Below, one piece after another: positions 1 to 9,300 of a stretch of 64,000 bases of DNA. This DNA comes from Rubrivivax sp. (GTDB taxonomy: Bacteria; Pseudomonadota; Gammaproteobacteria; Burkholderiales; Burkholderiaceae_C): assembly GCA_016789955.1 (NCBI GenBank), contig JAEUPB010000037.1:57530-121529 (forward strand), read 5' to 3'. Within the stretch, counting starts at the first letter, position 1; each line of letters begins with the position of its first letter. A program made the translations under genes and the position numbers. Below the pieces are notes generated by a model. That model saw only the letters and a program-made list of their open reading frames with translations. It did no database searches and was not told where the DNA came from.

Positions 1-467
1 GCCATCTGCACCTCGTCGGGCGAGGTCAGCGTGCGCAGCACGCGGTCGAAGCGCCAGCCGTCGAACAACGCGATGCGGCCCGGCTCGGCACCGCGCTCGC
101 GCGCCTTCGTCGCGCGGCGCACGATGGCCTGGATGCGCGCCACCAGCTCGCGCGGCTCGAAGGGCTTGGGCAGGTAGTCGTCGGCGCCGATCTCCAGGCC
201 GACCACGCGGCTCACCGGGTCGCCCCGCGCGGTGAGCATGATCACCGGCACCCCGTGCTGGTGCTGCACCCAGCGCGTGAGCGACAGCCCGTCCTCGCCG
301 GGCAGCATCAGGTCCATCACGATCACGTCGAAGCGCGGGCCGTCCATCTCGCGCCGCATCGCGCGGCCGTCGGGGGCGGTGACCACCTGCAGCCCGAAGC
401 CCGACAGGTAGCGCTGCAGCGATTCGCGGATCTCGGCGTCGTCGTCGACGACCAGGCAACGTGTCAT
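1..467 (-). CDS. OmpR/PhoB-family response regulator, N-terminal part
   Basis: This is the first ~155 residues of a two-component response regulator; the C-terminus lies beyond the left edge. The receiver domain spans about residues 1-115. It shows the acidic cluster DDD at 8-10, the phospho-acceptor Asp52 in VIVMDLMLPG, Thr79 in MLTAR and Lys101 in YLPKPF. After a linker (~116-140) the sequence enters what looks like a winged-helix DNA-binding domain, which is cut. The ATG at 465-467 fits the family N-terminus. The partner kinase is not visible and would be expected just outside the window. The regulated genes cannot be named. Confidence 0.92.
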   Translation of the reverse strand, partial: MTRCLVVDDDAEIRESLQRYLSGFGLQVVTAPDGRAMRREMDGPRFDVIVMDLMLPGEDGLSLTRWVQHQHGVPVIMLTARGDPVSRVVGLEIGADDYLPKPFEPRELVARIQAIVRRATKARERGAEPGRIALFDGWRFDRVLRTLTSPDEVQM

Positions 468-513
468 GTCACGCACATTACCGCAACGGGCGCGCCGCCG
501 GCTTCGGGCAGCA

Positions 514-1491
514 TCAGGCGGCGATCCCCACCTGCAGCCGCGCGGTGTATCCGCTGGTCGAGTCGCCGGTGACGGTCGCCATCTGCAGCGTGACGCCGTC
601 GGAGAACACGTTGTCGCTGGTCAACGAGATGTTGCGGAAGTTGGCGATGCTCGCCGTGTAGCCGCTGGCGCTGTTGTAGACCGTGCTGCAGATGTCGGCC
701 GGCAGCGCGAGCTGCGAGGTCTTCAGCCGGTTGCTGAACTGCGTGGCGGTGGTGGTGCTGCGGTAGATCTCGAAGTGGATGTGCGGCCAGCGCCCGCTGT
801 AGCAGCCGGGGAACACGGTGACGAAGGTCGCCGTGCCGTCACTGCCGGTGGCCTGCACGCCGCGCAGGTAGTTCTCCGCGGTGACGCCGCTCGAGTACAT
901 CGAGTAGCGGCCTTCGCGGTCGCAGTGCCAGATGTAGATGGCGTAGCCCGACAGGTCGGCGCACGCGGCGCCGGTGTTCACGAGGTCGAGCACCACGGTG
1001 AGCGGCACGCCCTGCGCCGTGCCGGTGGCGCCGGCGATGCTCGAGCGGATGTCGCTGCGCACGATGCCGCTGAGCGTCAGCGCGTTGGCGACGCCGCTGC
1101 CGTTGCTGTTGGAACCGTCGCCCGGATAGGGGCCGTTGGTCTCTTCGGGGATCACCGAGCAGGTGGTGGTTCCCGTGCCTGTCGTGGTCGTGCCGCTTCC
1201 GGTCGTGGTCGTGCCTGTGCCTGTCGTCGTGCCGGTCGTCGTGGTGGTGCCGGTGGTGGTGGTCGTGCTGCTCGTGTCGGAGCTGTCACCGCCACCGCCG
1301 CAGCCGGACAGCCCGAAGCCGGTCAGGCCCAGCGCGCCGGCGCCGGCCAGCCAGCGCAAAGCGCCGCGGCGCTGCACCTGCTGCTGCAGCCGCTGCAGGT
1401 CGTGCGCGAGGCCGTGGTCATGGTCGTGCACGAAGGGTTGCGCCGTGCCGGCGAGGTGGGGTCTGGAGGGTTGGCTCTTCATCGGCGCCAT
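514..1491 (-). CDS. intradiol ring-cleavage dioxygenase-like lipoprotein
   Basis: The protein has ~325 residues. The N-terminus carries a twin-arginine-like QRRGALRW followed by a hydrophobic stretch and a lipobox LSGC (Cys ~64), so Tat export and lipidation are inferred. A Thr/Gly-only linker of about 40 residues follows. The C-terminal ~200 residues match the intradiol dioxygenase fold: WHCDREGRYS and PGCYSGRWPHIHFEIY supply the two Tyr and two His expected to bind non-haem Fe(III). Such enzymes cleave catechol-type diols; the substrate of this exported type is unknown. The start could be the ATG at 1491 or at 1482. Longer in-frame extensions would run into thpR and are unlikely. Confidence 0.85.
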   Translation of the reverse strand: MAPMKSQPSRPHLAGTAQPFVHDHDHGLAHDLQRLQQQVQRRGALRWLAGAGALGLTGFGLSGCGGGGDSSDTSSTTTTTGTTTTTGTTTGTGTTTTGSGTTTTGTGTTTCSVIPEETNGPYPGDGSNSNGSGVANALTLSGIVRSDIRSSIAGATGTAQGVPLTVVLDLVNTGAACADLSGYAIYIWHCDREGRYSMYSSGVTAENYLRGVQATGSDGTATFVTVFPGCYSGRWPHIHFEIYRSTTTATQFSNRLKTSQLALPADICSTVYNSASGYTASIANFRNISLTSDNVFSDGVTLQMATVTGDSTSGYTARLQVGIAA

Positions 1492-1546
1492 TGCACCGCG
1501 CCGGCTTGTCGGCGATGTGCCCGGTGTGTGTCGGCGCCGACACGAA

Positions 1547-2050
1547 TCACGTGCCGCCGGGCCAGCGGCGCAGCACGCGGTAGTGCGGTCCGTCGCGCAT
1601 CGCCAGCGCATGGCCCACGCTGGTCCAGGCGATCGGTGCCGGCTCGGTTGCGAAGGCACGGGCCGCGCCGGCCCGGCGCGCCAGCGTCACGTGCGGGCGA
1701 TACGGTCGCGCCTCCACCGGCAGCCCGCGGGCCCGCAGGCCGGTGCCGATCGCCGCATGCAGCGCCGCGAGCGCCGTCGGCACCTCATGCGCCACGGCCA
1801 CGCGCAGGCCTTGCTTCCACGTGTCCAGCGCCGACAGCGTCAGCGAGATCGGCGGCGAGGGCCTGTCGGCGGCGGCCAGCACGTCGGGCAGCCGGGCTTC
1901 GTCGAGGGCGCCCAGGAAGTGCAGCGTCAGGTGCAGGTCGCACGCCGGGGTCAGCCGCGCGGGCGGCGAGGAGATCGCCGCCTGCCACGCCTGCAGCGCC
2001 TGGCACGTGGCGGCATCGGGCCACAGCGCGAGGAACAGGCGGCCGGTCAT
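1547..2050 (-). CDS. thpR: RNA 2',3'-cyclic phosphodiesterase (LigT/ThpR)
   Basis: This 167-residue protein belongs to the 2H phosphoesterase superfamily. The two catalytic HxT motifs are visible as HLTLHFLG (His40, Thr42) and PHVTLAR (His120, Thr122), at the usual spacing for ThpR/LigT. Family members hydrolyse RNA 2',3'-cyclic phosphate ends to 2'-phosphates and can ligate tRNA halves in vitro. The start at ATG 2050 (MTGRLFLALWP) matches the family N-terminus; upstream in-frame sequence is low-complexity and overlaps the divergent gene's leader. It lies just upstream of the dioxygenase-like gene on the same strand, with no obvious functional link. Confidence 0.92.
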   Translation of the reverse strand: MTGRLFLALWPDAATCQALQAWQAAISSPPARLTPACDLHLTLHFLGALDEARLPDVLAAADRPSPPISLTLSALDTWKQGLRVAVAHEVPTALAALHAAIGTGLRARGLPVEARPYRPHVTLARRAGAARAFATEPAPIAWTSVGHALAMRDGPHYRVLRRWPGGT

Positions 2051-2136
2051 CCTCGAATTCGACCACGCCGGCGATTTCGACCGCGCCCTCCAGGCCGGGA
2101 GCCGCCACACGGTGCCGTGTCCACTACGATGGACAC

Positions 2137-2964
2137 ATGTCCGAGACCCCCACCACGCCGCAGCGCCACCCGCACGAGGGCCCGCCGCACTTGATGCACC
2201 AGCTCTTCGAGTGGCGGGCGCTGGCGGAGGCCGCGCTGCTGCCTTGGTCGCTGCCGCTGCTGATGAACTGCCCGATGGGTGACGGCCACCCGGTGCTGCT
2301 GCTGCCGGGCTTCATGGGCGACGAAGGCTCGCTGGTGGGCCTGAAGACCTTCCTCGCCAACCGCGGCTACGCGGTGCAGAGCTGGGGCTTCGGGCGCAAC
2401 GTCGGCTTCCGCTCGCGGCATGCCGAGGCCGTGGAGCAGAAGATCCGCTACCTGCACCACGAGAGCGGCCGCAAGGTGAGCCTGGTCGGCTGGAGCCTGG
2501 GCGGCGTGTTCGCGCTGTACGGCGCACACCAGGCGCCCGAGTGCGTGCGCAACGTCATCACGCTGGGCAGCCCGGTGAGCGTCAGCGCCGAAGGCAGCCA
2601 GAGCCCGCCGATCGTGCGCGCGCTGTACCGCCTGATCGCGCACCCGATGGGCCCCAGCGCCCACGCGATGCAGCCGCGTGCCAAGAAGGTCCGCGAGCGC
2701 CACCCGCTGCCGGTGCCGATGAGCTGCCTCTACTCGCTCTCCGACGGCGTGGTGCCGCCGCAGGAGGCCACCATCGAAGGCAGCGCCGGTCTGCACGAGA
2801 ACATCCGCGTGCCGGGCAGCCACACCGGGCTGGGCTTCAACGCGCTGGTGCTGGCGGTGGTGGCCGATCGCCTGGCGCAGCCCGAAGGACAGTGGCACCC
2901 CTACGAGCCCAGCGGGCTGCTGGGCACCCTCCACGGCTGGCTGGCGCCGCAGGCGCCAGCCTGA
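2137..2964 (+). CDS. alpha/beta hydrolase
   Basis: The protein has 275 residues with an alpha/beta-hydrolase core. VLLLPGFMGDE (~53-63) forms the oxyanion-hole strand and loop. GWSLGG places the nucleophile at Ser120. SLSDGVVPP supplies a candidate acid and VPGSHTGLGFN the candidate catalytic His. No signal peptide is seen, so it is probably cytoplasmic. The long open frame upstream of 2137 is a composition artefact lying over minus-strand genes; the ATG at 2137 is the first that fits the fold. The substrate is unknown (lipase/esterase-like). Confidence 0.87.
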   Translation: MSETPTTPQRHPHEGPPHLMHQLFEWRALAEAALLPWSLPLLMNCPMGDGHPVLLLPGFMGDEGSLVGLKTFLANRGYAVQSWGFGRNVGFRSRHAEAVEQKIRYLHHESGRKVSLVGWSLGGVFALYGAHQAPECVRNVITLGSPVSVSAEGSQSPPIVRALYRLIAHPMGPSAHAMQPRAKKVRERHPLPVPMSCLYSLSDGVVPPQEATIEGSAGLHENIRVPGSHTGLGFNALVLAVVADRLAQPEGQWHPYEPSGLLGTLHGWLAPQAPA

Positions 2965-2971
2965 CGACCGG

Positions 2972-3685
2972 TCAACTGCCGCGGCCCGGCGGCTGCTGCG
3001 CGGCCGCGGCGTTCCAGTACAGCCGGTAGTACGCGGCGTCGAGCGCATAGCGCTTCATGTGCTTGGCCACCGCGCCGGTGTGCGCGTGCAGCGGGATACC
3101 GGTGGCCTTCAGGCGACGGAAGAACTGGATGTCCTCGCTGGCATAGGCATCGCCGGCCGCCTCGATCTCGCCGAACAGCGACTGCCCCGGGTGCCGCTGG
3201 CGCATCGGCGCCACGACCGAGCGGTGCATCAGCAGAAGCCCGAAGCCGGCCGCATCGACACGGATCAGCGCGTTCTCGGGCAGCGGATGGCGATACGCGT
3301 AGCGGCCGTCGGTCTCGTCGAACAGCGCGGGCATCGGCATCATGGCCGAGCCCTCGTTCTCCTTCGAGATGAAGTAGGTGCCGCTGACCACCGGCCGCTC
3401 GGTGGCATCGGCGGCCTGCCAGAGCTTCTGCAGCACGTCGAGCGTCAGCACGACGTCGCTGTCCACCCACAGCAGCCAGTCGGTGCGCACGTCGTCGGCC
3501 CACAGGTCCAGCAAGGCCTGGCGCTGGCGCGCGATCTGGTGTCCCTGCACGCGGATCGCGCGCGCCACCGGCAAGCCCGCCGCAGGCGCGGCGAGGATCG
3601 TGTAGACGAGGCCTTCGGTGAACTTGCCGTCGGTGGTGCCGTCGTCGCACCAGCCGATGGCCAGGGTCTCGCGGGAGTCGTGCAT
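2972..3685 (-). CDS. GT-A-type glycosyltransferase-like protein
   Basis: The protein has 237 residues. An early GWCDDGTTDGKF stretch, the conserved RQRQALLDLW helix and WVDSDVVL (DSD at 75-77, a DxD-type nucleotide-sugar/metal motif) indicate a small GT-A fold. EDIQFFRRLKATG near residue 190 resembles the acid/base region ED..F. of family 2-like transferases. There is no signal peptide or membrane anchor. Similar short proteins occur in phage and bacterial accessory regions. The acceptor and sugar are not deducible. Its end lies 8 bp from the convergent hydrolase gene. Confidence 0.72.
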   Translation of the reverse strand: MHDSRETLAIGWCDDGTTDGKFTEGLVYTILAAPAAGLPVARAIRVQGHQIARQRQALLDLWADDVRTDWLLWVDSDVVLTLDVLQKLWQAADATERPVVSGTYFISKENEGSAMMPMPALFDETDGRYAYRHPLPENALIRVDAAGFGLLLMHRSVVAPMRQRHPGQSLFGEIEAAGDAYASEDIQFFRRLKATGIPLHAHTGAVAKHMKRYALDAAYYRLYWNAAAAQQPPGRGS

Positions 3686-3702
3686 CGGTGCTTGGGTGCA
3701 GG

Positions 3703-4218
3703 TCAAGGCCTGCGAGTGTCGGCCAGGATCGCCCAGCGCTCGTGGTCGCGCCAGCGTCCACGGATCTTCAGGTAGCGCGGCGAGTAGCCCTCGAGCGTGA
3801 ACCCGCAGGCGCGGGCCAGCGCTTTCGAGGCCTCGTTGCCCGGCTGGATGTTGGCCTCGAGGCGGTGCAGCTTCAGCCGTGTCCACGCGTGCCGCACCAC
3901 GGCGTCCAGGCCTTCGCGCATCAACCCCTGCCGCTCGTGCCCGGCGAAGGCGTACCAGCCCAGGTAGCCGCTGCGGAAGGCGCCGCGCACGATGTTCGTC
4001 AGGTTCACCACGCCCACCAGCGCACCGCCGTCGCGGCGGCAGACGAGGAAGGGCACGTGCGCATCACCGGCCATGCGCTCGAGGTAGGTGTCGTAGGCAG
4101 CGGGCGTGAGCGGAGGCGACACCCACGTGCCGTGCAGCGCACGGCTGCCGGCGGCGGCGGCGAGGAAGGCGCCGCGGTCGTCGGCCGTCGGGCGGCGGAT
4201 GTCGATGCGGGTGGGCAC
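3703..4218 (-). CDS. GNAT N-acetyltransferase, RimJ/RimL type
   Basis: This 171-residue protein is a RimJ/L-like acetyltransferase. It begins with RIDIRRPTADD and has GALVGVVNLTNIVRGAF, the GYLGWYAFAGHERQGLMREGL stretch that forms the acetyl-CoA pyrophosphate loop, and NEASKALARACGFTLEGYSPRYLKI at the C-terminus. Members acetylate N-termini of ribosomal proteins or small molecules; this substrate is unknown. A GTG start at 4218 is chosen because longer versions would overlap the divergent gene starting at 4299. It is probably co-transcribed with the downstream glycosyltransferase-like gene, 17 bp away. Confidence 0.85.
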   Translation of the reverse strand: MPTRIDIRRPTADDRGAFLAAAAGSRALHGTWVSPPLTPAAYDTYLERMAGDAHVPFLVCRRDGGALVGVVNLTNIVRGAFRSGYLGWYAFAGHERQGLMREGLDAVVRHAWTRLKLHRLEANIQPGNEASKALARACGFTLEGYSPRYLKIRGRWRDHERWAILADTRRP

Positions 4219-4298
4219 GGGGAAGTGGCGCGGGCTGGTGGCGCGCGGCGGGCGCGGGCCGGCCCCGAGTGTGCCGCGTCGGCGCCGACAATCGCCGA

Positions 4299-5156
4299 AT
4301 GATCGACGCCGACCGACGACGCCACCTGCTCGCCGGCGCAGCTGCGGCCGCGCTCGGCGCGCGCGCGCTGGCGCAGCCGGCTGCCGACGCCCGCCCACCT
4401 GCCGCGCCGCCGCCGCTGCAACCCCGCGAGGTGCTGCAACTCCGCGTGGCCGTGCCCGCCGTGCTGCACGGCCTGGCCGGCGCCGTGCGCATCGCGCGCA
4501 TGACGGCCGTGATGCCGCGCCGCTTCGACGCGCGGCGCCATGCGCCGGTGCTGGTGGTGAGTGCCACTTCGGACCCCGCGCACGCGTCGAGCCGGCGGCT
4601 CATGGAGACCTACCAGGCCGCCGCCGCCGAGGCCGGCTGGGTGGCGCTGGCGGCCGACCCCGACGAGCCCGTCGAGCAACAGGCCGACACGCTGTCGATG
4701 CGCTTCGCACTCGTGCGCAGCGCGCTGGCCGCGCTGCGCCCGCGCTGGCCCGGTGGTGCGTCGCCGCCGCTGGGCTTTGCCGGCTTCTCCGGCGGTGCCA
4801 AGTACGCCGGATGGCTGGCGGCGCTGTTCGCGCAGCAGCGCGAGCCGATCGCCGGCCTGTACCTCGCCGGCATCAACGAGGAGGTGGTGGCCGACGCGGC
4901 GAATCGGCTGCAGGTGCTCGACGACGCCTACCGCGCCGTGCCCGTGCTGCTGCAGGCCGGCCGCGACGATGCCGTGGCGCCGCCGGAGCGGCACCGCGCC
5001 GCGCTGGCAGCGCTCAACGATGCCGGCTTCCGCGCGGTGCGCCTGGAACTCGTCGACGGCCCGCATGCGCCGGATGCCGCGGCGTTGCCGGAGGCACTCG
5101 CGTGGTTCGCGGCGCAATGGCGCGAGCGCCACGGCCGCGCGCTGATCGAGGCGTGA
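4299..5156 (+). CDS. secreted alpha/beta hydrolase-like protein
   Basis: The protein has 285 residues. Its N-terminus has an arginine cluster DRRRHLLAG followed by a hydrophobic Ala-rich stretch ending ALAQP, so Tat-type export is inferred. The body has alpha/beta-hydrolase features: APVLVVSATSDP, GFAGFSGGAK as nucleophile elbow (GFSGG), AVPVLLQAGRDDAVAPPERH with the Asp, and VDGPHAPD with the His. The combination resembles esterase/dienelactone-hydrolase-like periplasmic proteins. The ATG at 4299 starts directly before the export signal; the divergent GNAT start at 4218 leaves an 80-bp shared promoter region. Confidence 0.78.
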   Translation: MIDADRRRHLLAGAAAAALGARALAQPAADARPPAAPPPLQPREVLQLRVAVPAVLHGLAGAVRIARMTAVMPRRFDARRHAPVLVVSATSDPAHASSRRLMETYQAAAAEAGWVALAADPDEPVEQQADTLSMRFALVRSALAALRPRWPGGASPPLGFAGFSGGAKYAGWLAALFAQQREPIAGLYLAGINEEVVADAANRLQVLDDAYRAVPVLLQAGRDDAVAPPERHRAALAALNDAGFRAVRLELVDGPHAPDAAALPEALAWFAAQWRERHGRALIEA

Positions 5157-5166
5157 CCGGCGGCCG

Positions 5167-5733
5167 TCAGTCGCGGCGCACCGGCTTCGGCACCTCGTAG
5201 CGCAGCTCGCCGAACCCCGCGCCGAACTGCTGCACGGCGGTCAGCCTCAGCGGCGGCGACGTGATGCGCCGCGGCAGCAGCGGGCGGCCGGCACCGAGCG
5301 TCACCGAGGCCACCTGCACGATGATCTCGTCGAGCAGGCCGGCGTCGTGGAACTGGCCGACGAGGTCGCCGCCGCCCACCAGCCACAGGTTGCGCCTGCC
5401 GGCCGCCGCGCGCATCGCCGCATGCACCGGCTCCACCGCGCCGCTGACGAAGCGGATGTCGGCGCCGGGCACCGCCGGCTGCGGCCGGTGGCTGAAGACC
5501 CAGGTCGGCTGCGCATACGGCCACGGGCCCGGCGTCGCCGAGCCCGGCTTCACGACGTGCTCGATCATCCAGGCGTAGGTCGAGGCCCCCATCGCCAGCG
5601 CGCCCACCTGATCGATGAAGCGCGGGTAGCTGGTGTCGTTCACGTCGCCGAGCGGGAACAACCAGTCGAGCGAGTGGTCCTCGGTGGCGATGAATCCGTC
5701 GAGGCTGCTGGCGGTGTAGTACTGCGTCTTCAT
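5167..5733 (-). CDS. RibD C-terminal/dihydrofolate reductase-like protein
   Basis: The protein has 188 residues with the DHFR-like fold of the RibD C-terminal family. It shows TASSLDGFIAT at the start, a middle TWVFSHRP strand, LWLVGGGDLVGQFHDAGLLDEI (the NADPH-binding GGG loop) and a C-terminal TLGAGRPLLP. Standalone members are NADPH-dependent reductases of uncertain substrate and are widespread in bacteria. The ATG at 5731-5733 directly precedes the conserved MKTQYYTASSLDG. It faces the preceding plus-strand hydrolase gene. Confidence 0.88.
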   Translation of the reverse strand: MKTQYYTASSLDGFIATEDHSLDWLFPLGDVNDTSYPRFIDQVGALAMGASTYAWMIEHVVKPGSATPGPWPYAQPTWVFSHRPQPAVPGADIRFVSGAVEPVHAAMRAAAGRRNLWLVGGGDLVGQFHDAGLLDEIIVQVASVTLGAGRPLLPRRITSPPLRLTAVQQFGAGFGELRYEVPKPVRRD

Positions 5734-5759
5734 GGGCGGGCGCCGCGTGGGGCCCGCCC

Positions 5760-5987
5760 TTATAGGCGACGCGCTGCCGCCCTGCAATCGTCGACGTGGC
5801 CCTGCGGGTTGCCGGCCTCGACGCCGTTGCCGATCACCGCGGCCTGCGCGTGGCTGGCGAGCACGGCCGCTGCGACGGCGAGCGCCGCGCCCAGCAACGC
5901 GGTGGCGAGGTGGCGCCGGGCGATCACGCCGGCAACGGATCGGCGACCGCGGGTGGCCGCAGACCGGTGGGACATCGGGGTGGGCAT
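5760..5987 (-). CDS. small secreted hypothetical protein
   Basis: This is a 75-residue open frame with a basic N-terminus (RRSVAGVIARR) and a long Ala/Leu-rich hydrophobic core ending SHAQAAV, which reads as a cleavable signal peptide. The remaining ~25 residues have no known motif. It lies between two minus-strand genes with little spacing. Homology cannot be tested here, and the high GC makes spurious frames common. Confidence 0.45.
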   Translation of the reverse strand: MPTPMSHRSAATRGRRSVAGVIARRHLATALLGAALAVAAAVLASHAQAAVIGNGVEAGNPQGHVDDCRAAARRL

Positions 5988-6022
5988 GACGGGCCTCTCG
6001 GTTCAGGTCGCGGGAACGCGCG

Positions 6023-6244
6023 TCAACGCAGGCCGCCGCCGTCGCCGGGCGCGGGCGAGGCGGCATCCTTCGATGCCGGCTGGGGAGCCGGAGCGAACAA
6101 ATGGCGGGCCAGCTCGAAAGGGCTGTCGAAGTCGTGCACCCGGGCTTCCGTGTCCACGAGGCGCGCGTGCCAGGGCTGGTCGCCGCCGCGCCAGAGGCTC
6201 AGCAGCATCACCGAGGGCATCGGGGTGGGGGCGGTGTTGTCCAT
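6023..6244 (-). CDS. small hypothetical protein
   Basis: This is a 73-residue open frame beginning MDNTAPTP. It contains SVMLLSLWRGGDQPWHARLVDTE followed by VHDFDSPFELARHLF, a pattern of two short beta strands and a helix resembling small conserved cytoplasmic proteins of Burkholderiales. The tail is disordered and Ala/Pro/Gly-rich. An upstream ATG at 6256 is also possible. Its function is unknown. It lies about 70 bp before the large regulator gene's 3' end. Confidence 0.5.
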   Translation of the reverse strand: MDNTAPTPMPSVMLLSLWRGGDQPWHARLVDTEARVHDFDSPFELARHLFAPAPQPASKDAASPAPGDGGGLR

Positions 6245-6313
6245 GGATCGAAGCATCCACGGCCGCCGTTGCGCAGGCGTTGCGTGCGGCCGCGCGCCGG
6301 CCCGCAGCAGGGA

Positions 6314-9300
6314 TCAGCCGCCGGGCGGGAAGCGCTGCAGGAAGGCCTGCCGCTCGGCCGGCAGCGCGTCGAGCGTGTGAGCCAACCCCTGGACCCGCTC
6401 GCGCCAGGCCTTGCGGCGCGCCGCAGTCGGCGCCACCTGCACCAGCGCCTGGTGCAGCAGCAATGCCGCCAGCGCGTGCACGCCGTCGCGCGCCAGCGCC
6501 GCATCGGCATCGGCCAGCGCTTGCGGCGTGCAGCTGCCCGATGAGGCCTGCGCGCGCAGGCGCACCGCCAGGGCGCGCCAGCGCAGTTCGTCGTTGAGGC
6601 CGGGCGCGTCGTCGGTCGGCAGGCGCTGCAGCGCGGCCGGCGGGTCGCCGTCGGCGTGCAGCAAGGCCGCTTCGACGATCACCGCGCGGATGCTGACGCG
6701 CTCGTTCTCGGTGTGCACGCCAGCTGCCGCGCGCTCACCGTGCCGGCGCGCCTGCCCGGTCTGGCCGAGCAGGAGCGCGCACTCGGTGAGCACCAACCAC
6801 GCTTCGGACGTGAAGCTCACCCACTGATCGGCGAGCGGCTGCTCGAGCATCGCCAACAAGGGCTGCAGGCGTTCACCGGCCCCGAGCACCGCCAGCAACT
6901 CGGCCGTGGTCAAGACCACCGAGGCAGCGACAAAGATCTTTCCGATGGCGGTGGCGTCGTCGATCGCGCGCAGGGCCCAGTCATGCGCATCGCCGAGCTG
7001 CCCCAGCGCCACGTGGGCCTCGACAAAGGCCAGCTGCACCATCGTGCGCAGCGGCTCGGACTCCATCGGCGGCTGGATGTCCCAGCACTCGCGCGCCGCC
7101 GCCAGCACGGCATCGGGCCGGCTCTGCGCCGAGTACAGCACACACAGGTTGAACAGCACGTTGCGCTGGGTCCCGATGATGCCCGTACGACCGGCCAGAT
7201 CGGCCGCTTCGCGCAGCACCGCTTCCGCCGAAGGATCGCCCAACTGCCCCAGCATGATGCCGCGGCGGCTCATCTCGCGCGCCACGGCATATCGATTGCC
7301 GCTGGCGCGACTGAGTGCGAGCGATTGATCGACGAGCTCCAGCGCCTGGTGCAGCCGGCCGCTGAAGCCCTCGGCCAGGATCAGCGAGTCGAGCAACAGG
7401 GCCCGCTCTTCGGCGTAAAGACTGTCGAGCGCGAGCGCCTGGCGGGCGAGCAGGGTCGCTTCTTCGACGCGACCACTTGCCTCTCGTACGGCGTCGGACC
7501 GGGCCTGCAGCGCCAACGCCTGCAGGCGCCGGGTCGGCAGGGCGGGCAGCGCATCGAGCAGTTGCAGCGCTCGAGCCGGTTGCCCACGCCGCGCATGCAG
7601 GCTGGCCACGAAGATCACCGCTTCCAGCCGCGCTTCGGCACTGCAGGCCGGCGACTGTGCGGCCTGGAGCAGTTCGTCGGCCCGCGCTCGCGCAGCATCG
7701 AGGGCATCCCGCAGTTCCAGCGCACGGACGACCAGGCGGCCCAGCCGCAGCGCGTCGTCCGCCACCGCGCCATCGGCCAGCGCTGCCTGCCATTGCGCCA
7801 CCGCGTCGTCGAGCGCATGGAGGCGAAACGCCTCGTCCCCGGCCCGGGTGCGCCAGCGCACCGCCCGAGCCGCCTCGCCCCCGGCCTCGTGGTGGGCCGC
7901 GATGCGCGCCGGCGCCATGCCTGCCGCTTCCGCCCCCAGCGCCAGCCGCCGGTGCACCGAGCGCCGCCGCGCCGGGCTGAGCGCCGCCTCCAGCGCCTGG
8001 CGCACGAGGTCGTGTGCAAACACCAGGCCGCGCGCGTCGTCGTCGCGCAGCAGCCGCGCCTGCAGCGCATCTTCCAGCGCCAGCGCCGTCTCGACTTCGG
8101 AGAGCGCACAGGCCGGTGCCAGCATCGCGGCGGCCAGCGGTTCCTCGGCCAGCGAGGCCGCCTCCAACACCCGCTGCGACTGCGCACCCAACCGATGGAC
8201 GCGGGCCAGCACCGCCTGGCCCACCGACTCGGGCAGCGGCAGCGCCCGGTAGGCGTCCTCCTGCTCGTCGTACGGCGTGCGCCAGCGACCGTCGGAAGCT
8301 GCACTGAGCAGCCCTTGTTCGACCAGGTGCCGCAAGGTCTCGGCCACATAGAACGGGTTGCCTTCGGTGGCGCTGGCCAGCATCGCGGCGAAGCGGCGCG
8401 GGTCGGGGCGGCCCGACAGTTGCTGCACCAGCGTCAGCACCGCCTCGGGCGGCAGCGGCTCGAGCCGCCGGTGCATCGCGCCGCCCTGCTGCTCGCGTTG
8501 CAGCAGCGCCTGTGCCGCGGGTGTGAGCTCGGGCCGGTAGACGAGCACGAGGCGCGCGCCCGAGCCGCCGCTGGCGGCCTGCAGCAGCAGCGCCTGGCTG
8601 GTGGCGTCGGCGAGGTGCCAGTCGTCGACCAGCACGGCGTCGAAGTCGTCGGCCGCCCACTGCTGCCAGGCCAGCGTGCAGGCCTGCGCGAAGCGGGCGC
8701 GCTCCTCCTCGCTGCGCAGCGGCGGCGGGGCTGCGCCGAGTTCGGGCATCAGCCGCGCCAGCTCATCGCGCACCCAGGGCGCGAGCGCGCTCGCGTCAGG
8801 GTCGGGGCCGGCGAGCGCGCGCAGCGCCCGGGTGTACGCGGCCAGCGGCAATTCGGCATCGCCGGGCCTGCAGGCCACCAGCGCGTAGGGGCCGTGCACC
8901 GACGCGAAGTCGGTGGCCAGCCGGGTCTTGCCGATGCCGCCGTCGCCTTCGATCAGGATCGGCTTGCCGCTGCGCCACGCACGCTCCAGCCACGCCACGT
9001 CGGCTTCGCGGCCGACGAAGGGCAGTTGCTCGGGGACCACGGCCGCTGCGCGCGGCCTGGTCGCATCGGGCGCAGCGGCCGCCGGCTCGGTGATCGGCCG
9101 TGCGCCGGGTGCCGCCCCGCGCAGCGCGGCGGCGAGTGCCCGAGTCTGAGCCATCGGCTCGAGGCCCAGTTCGTCGCGCAGCAGCCGCGCGCAGGTGTCG
9201 AACTGCGCCAGTGCCGCCTCGCGCCGGCCCAGGCGATCCAGCAGCCGCATGGCCTGCACGTGGTGGCGCTCCTGCAGCGGGTCATCGGAAAGCAGCGCCT

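Noticed and set aside
466-2136. Long plus-strand open frame upstream of the alpha/beta hydrolase
   Set aside because: It lies antisense to the dioxygenase-like and thpR genes, is Arg/Ala-rich and has no domain; the real gene starts at 2137.
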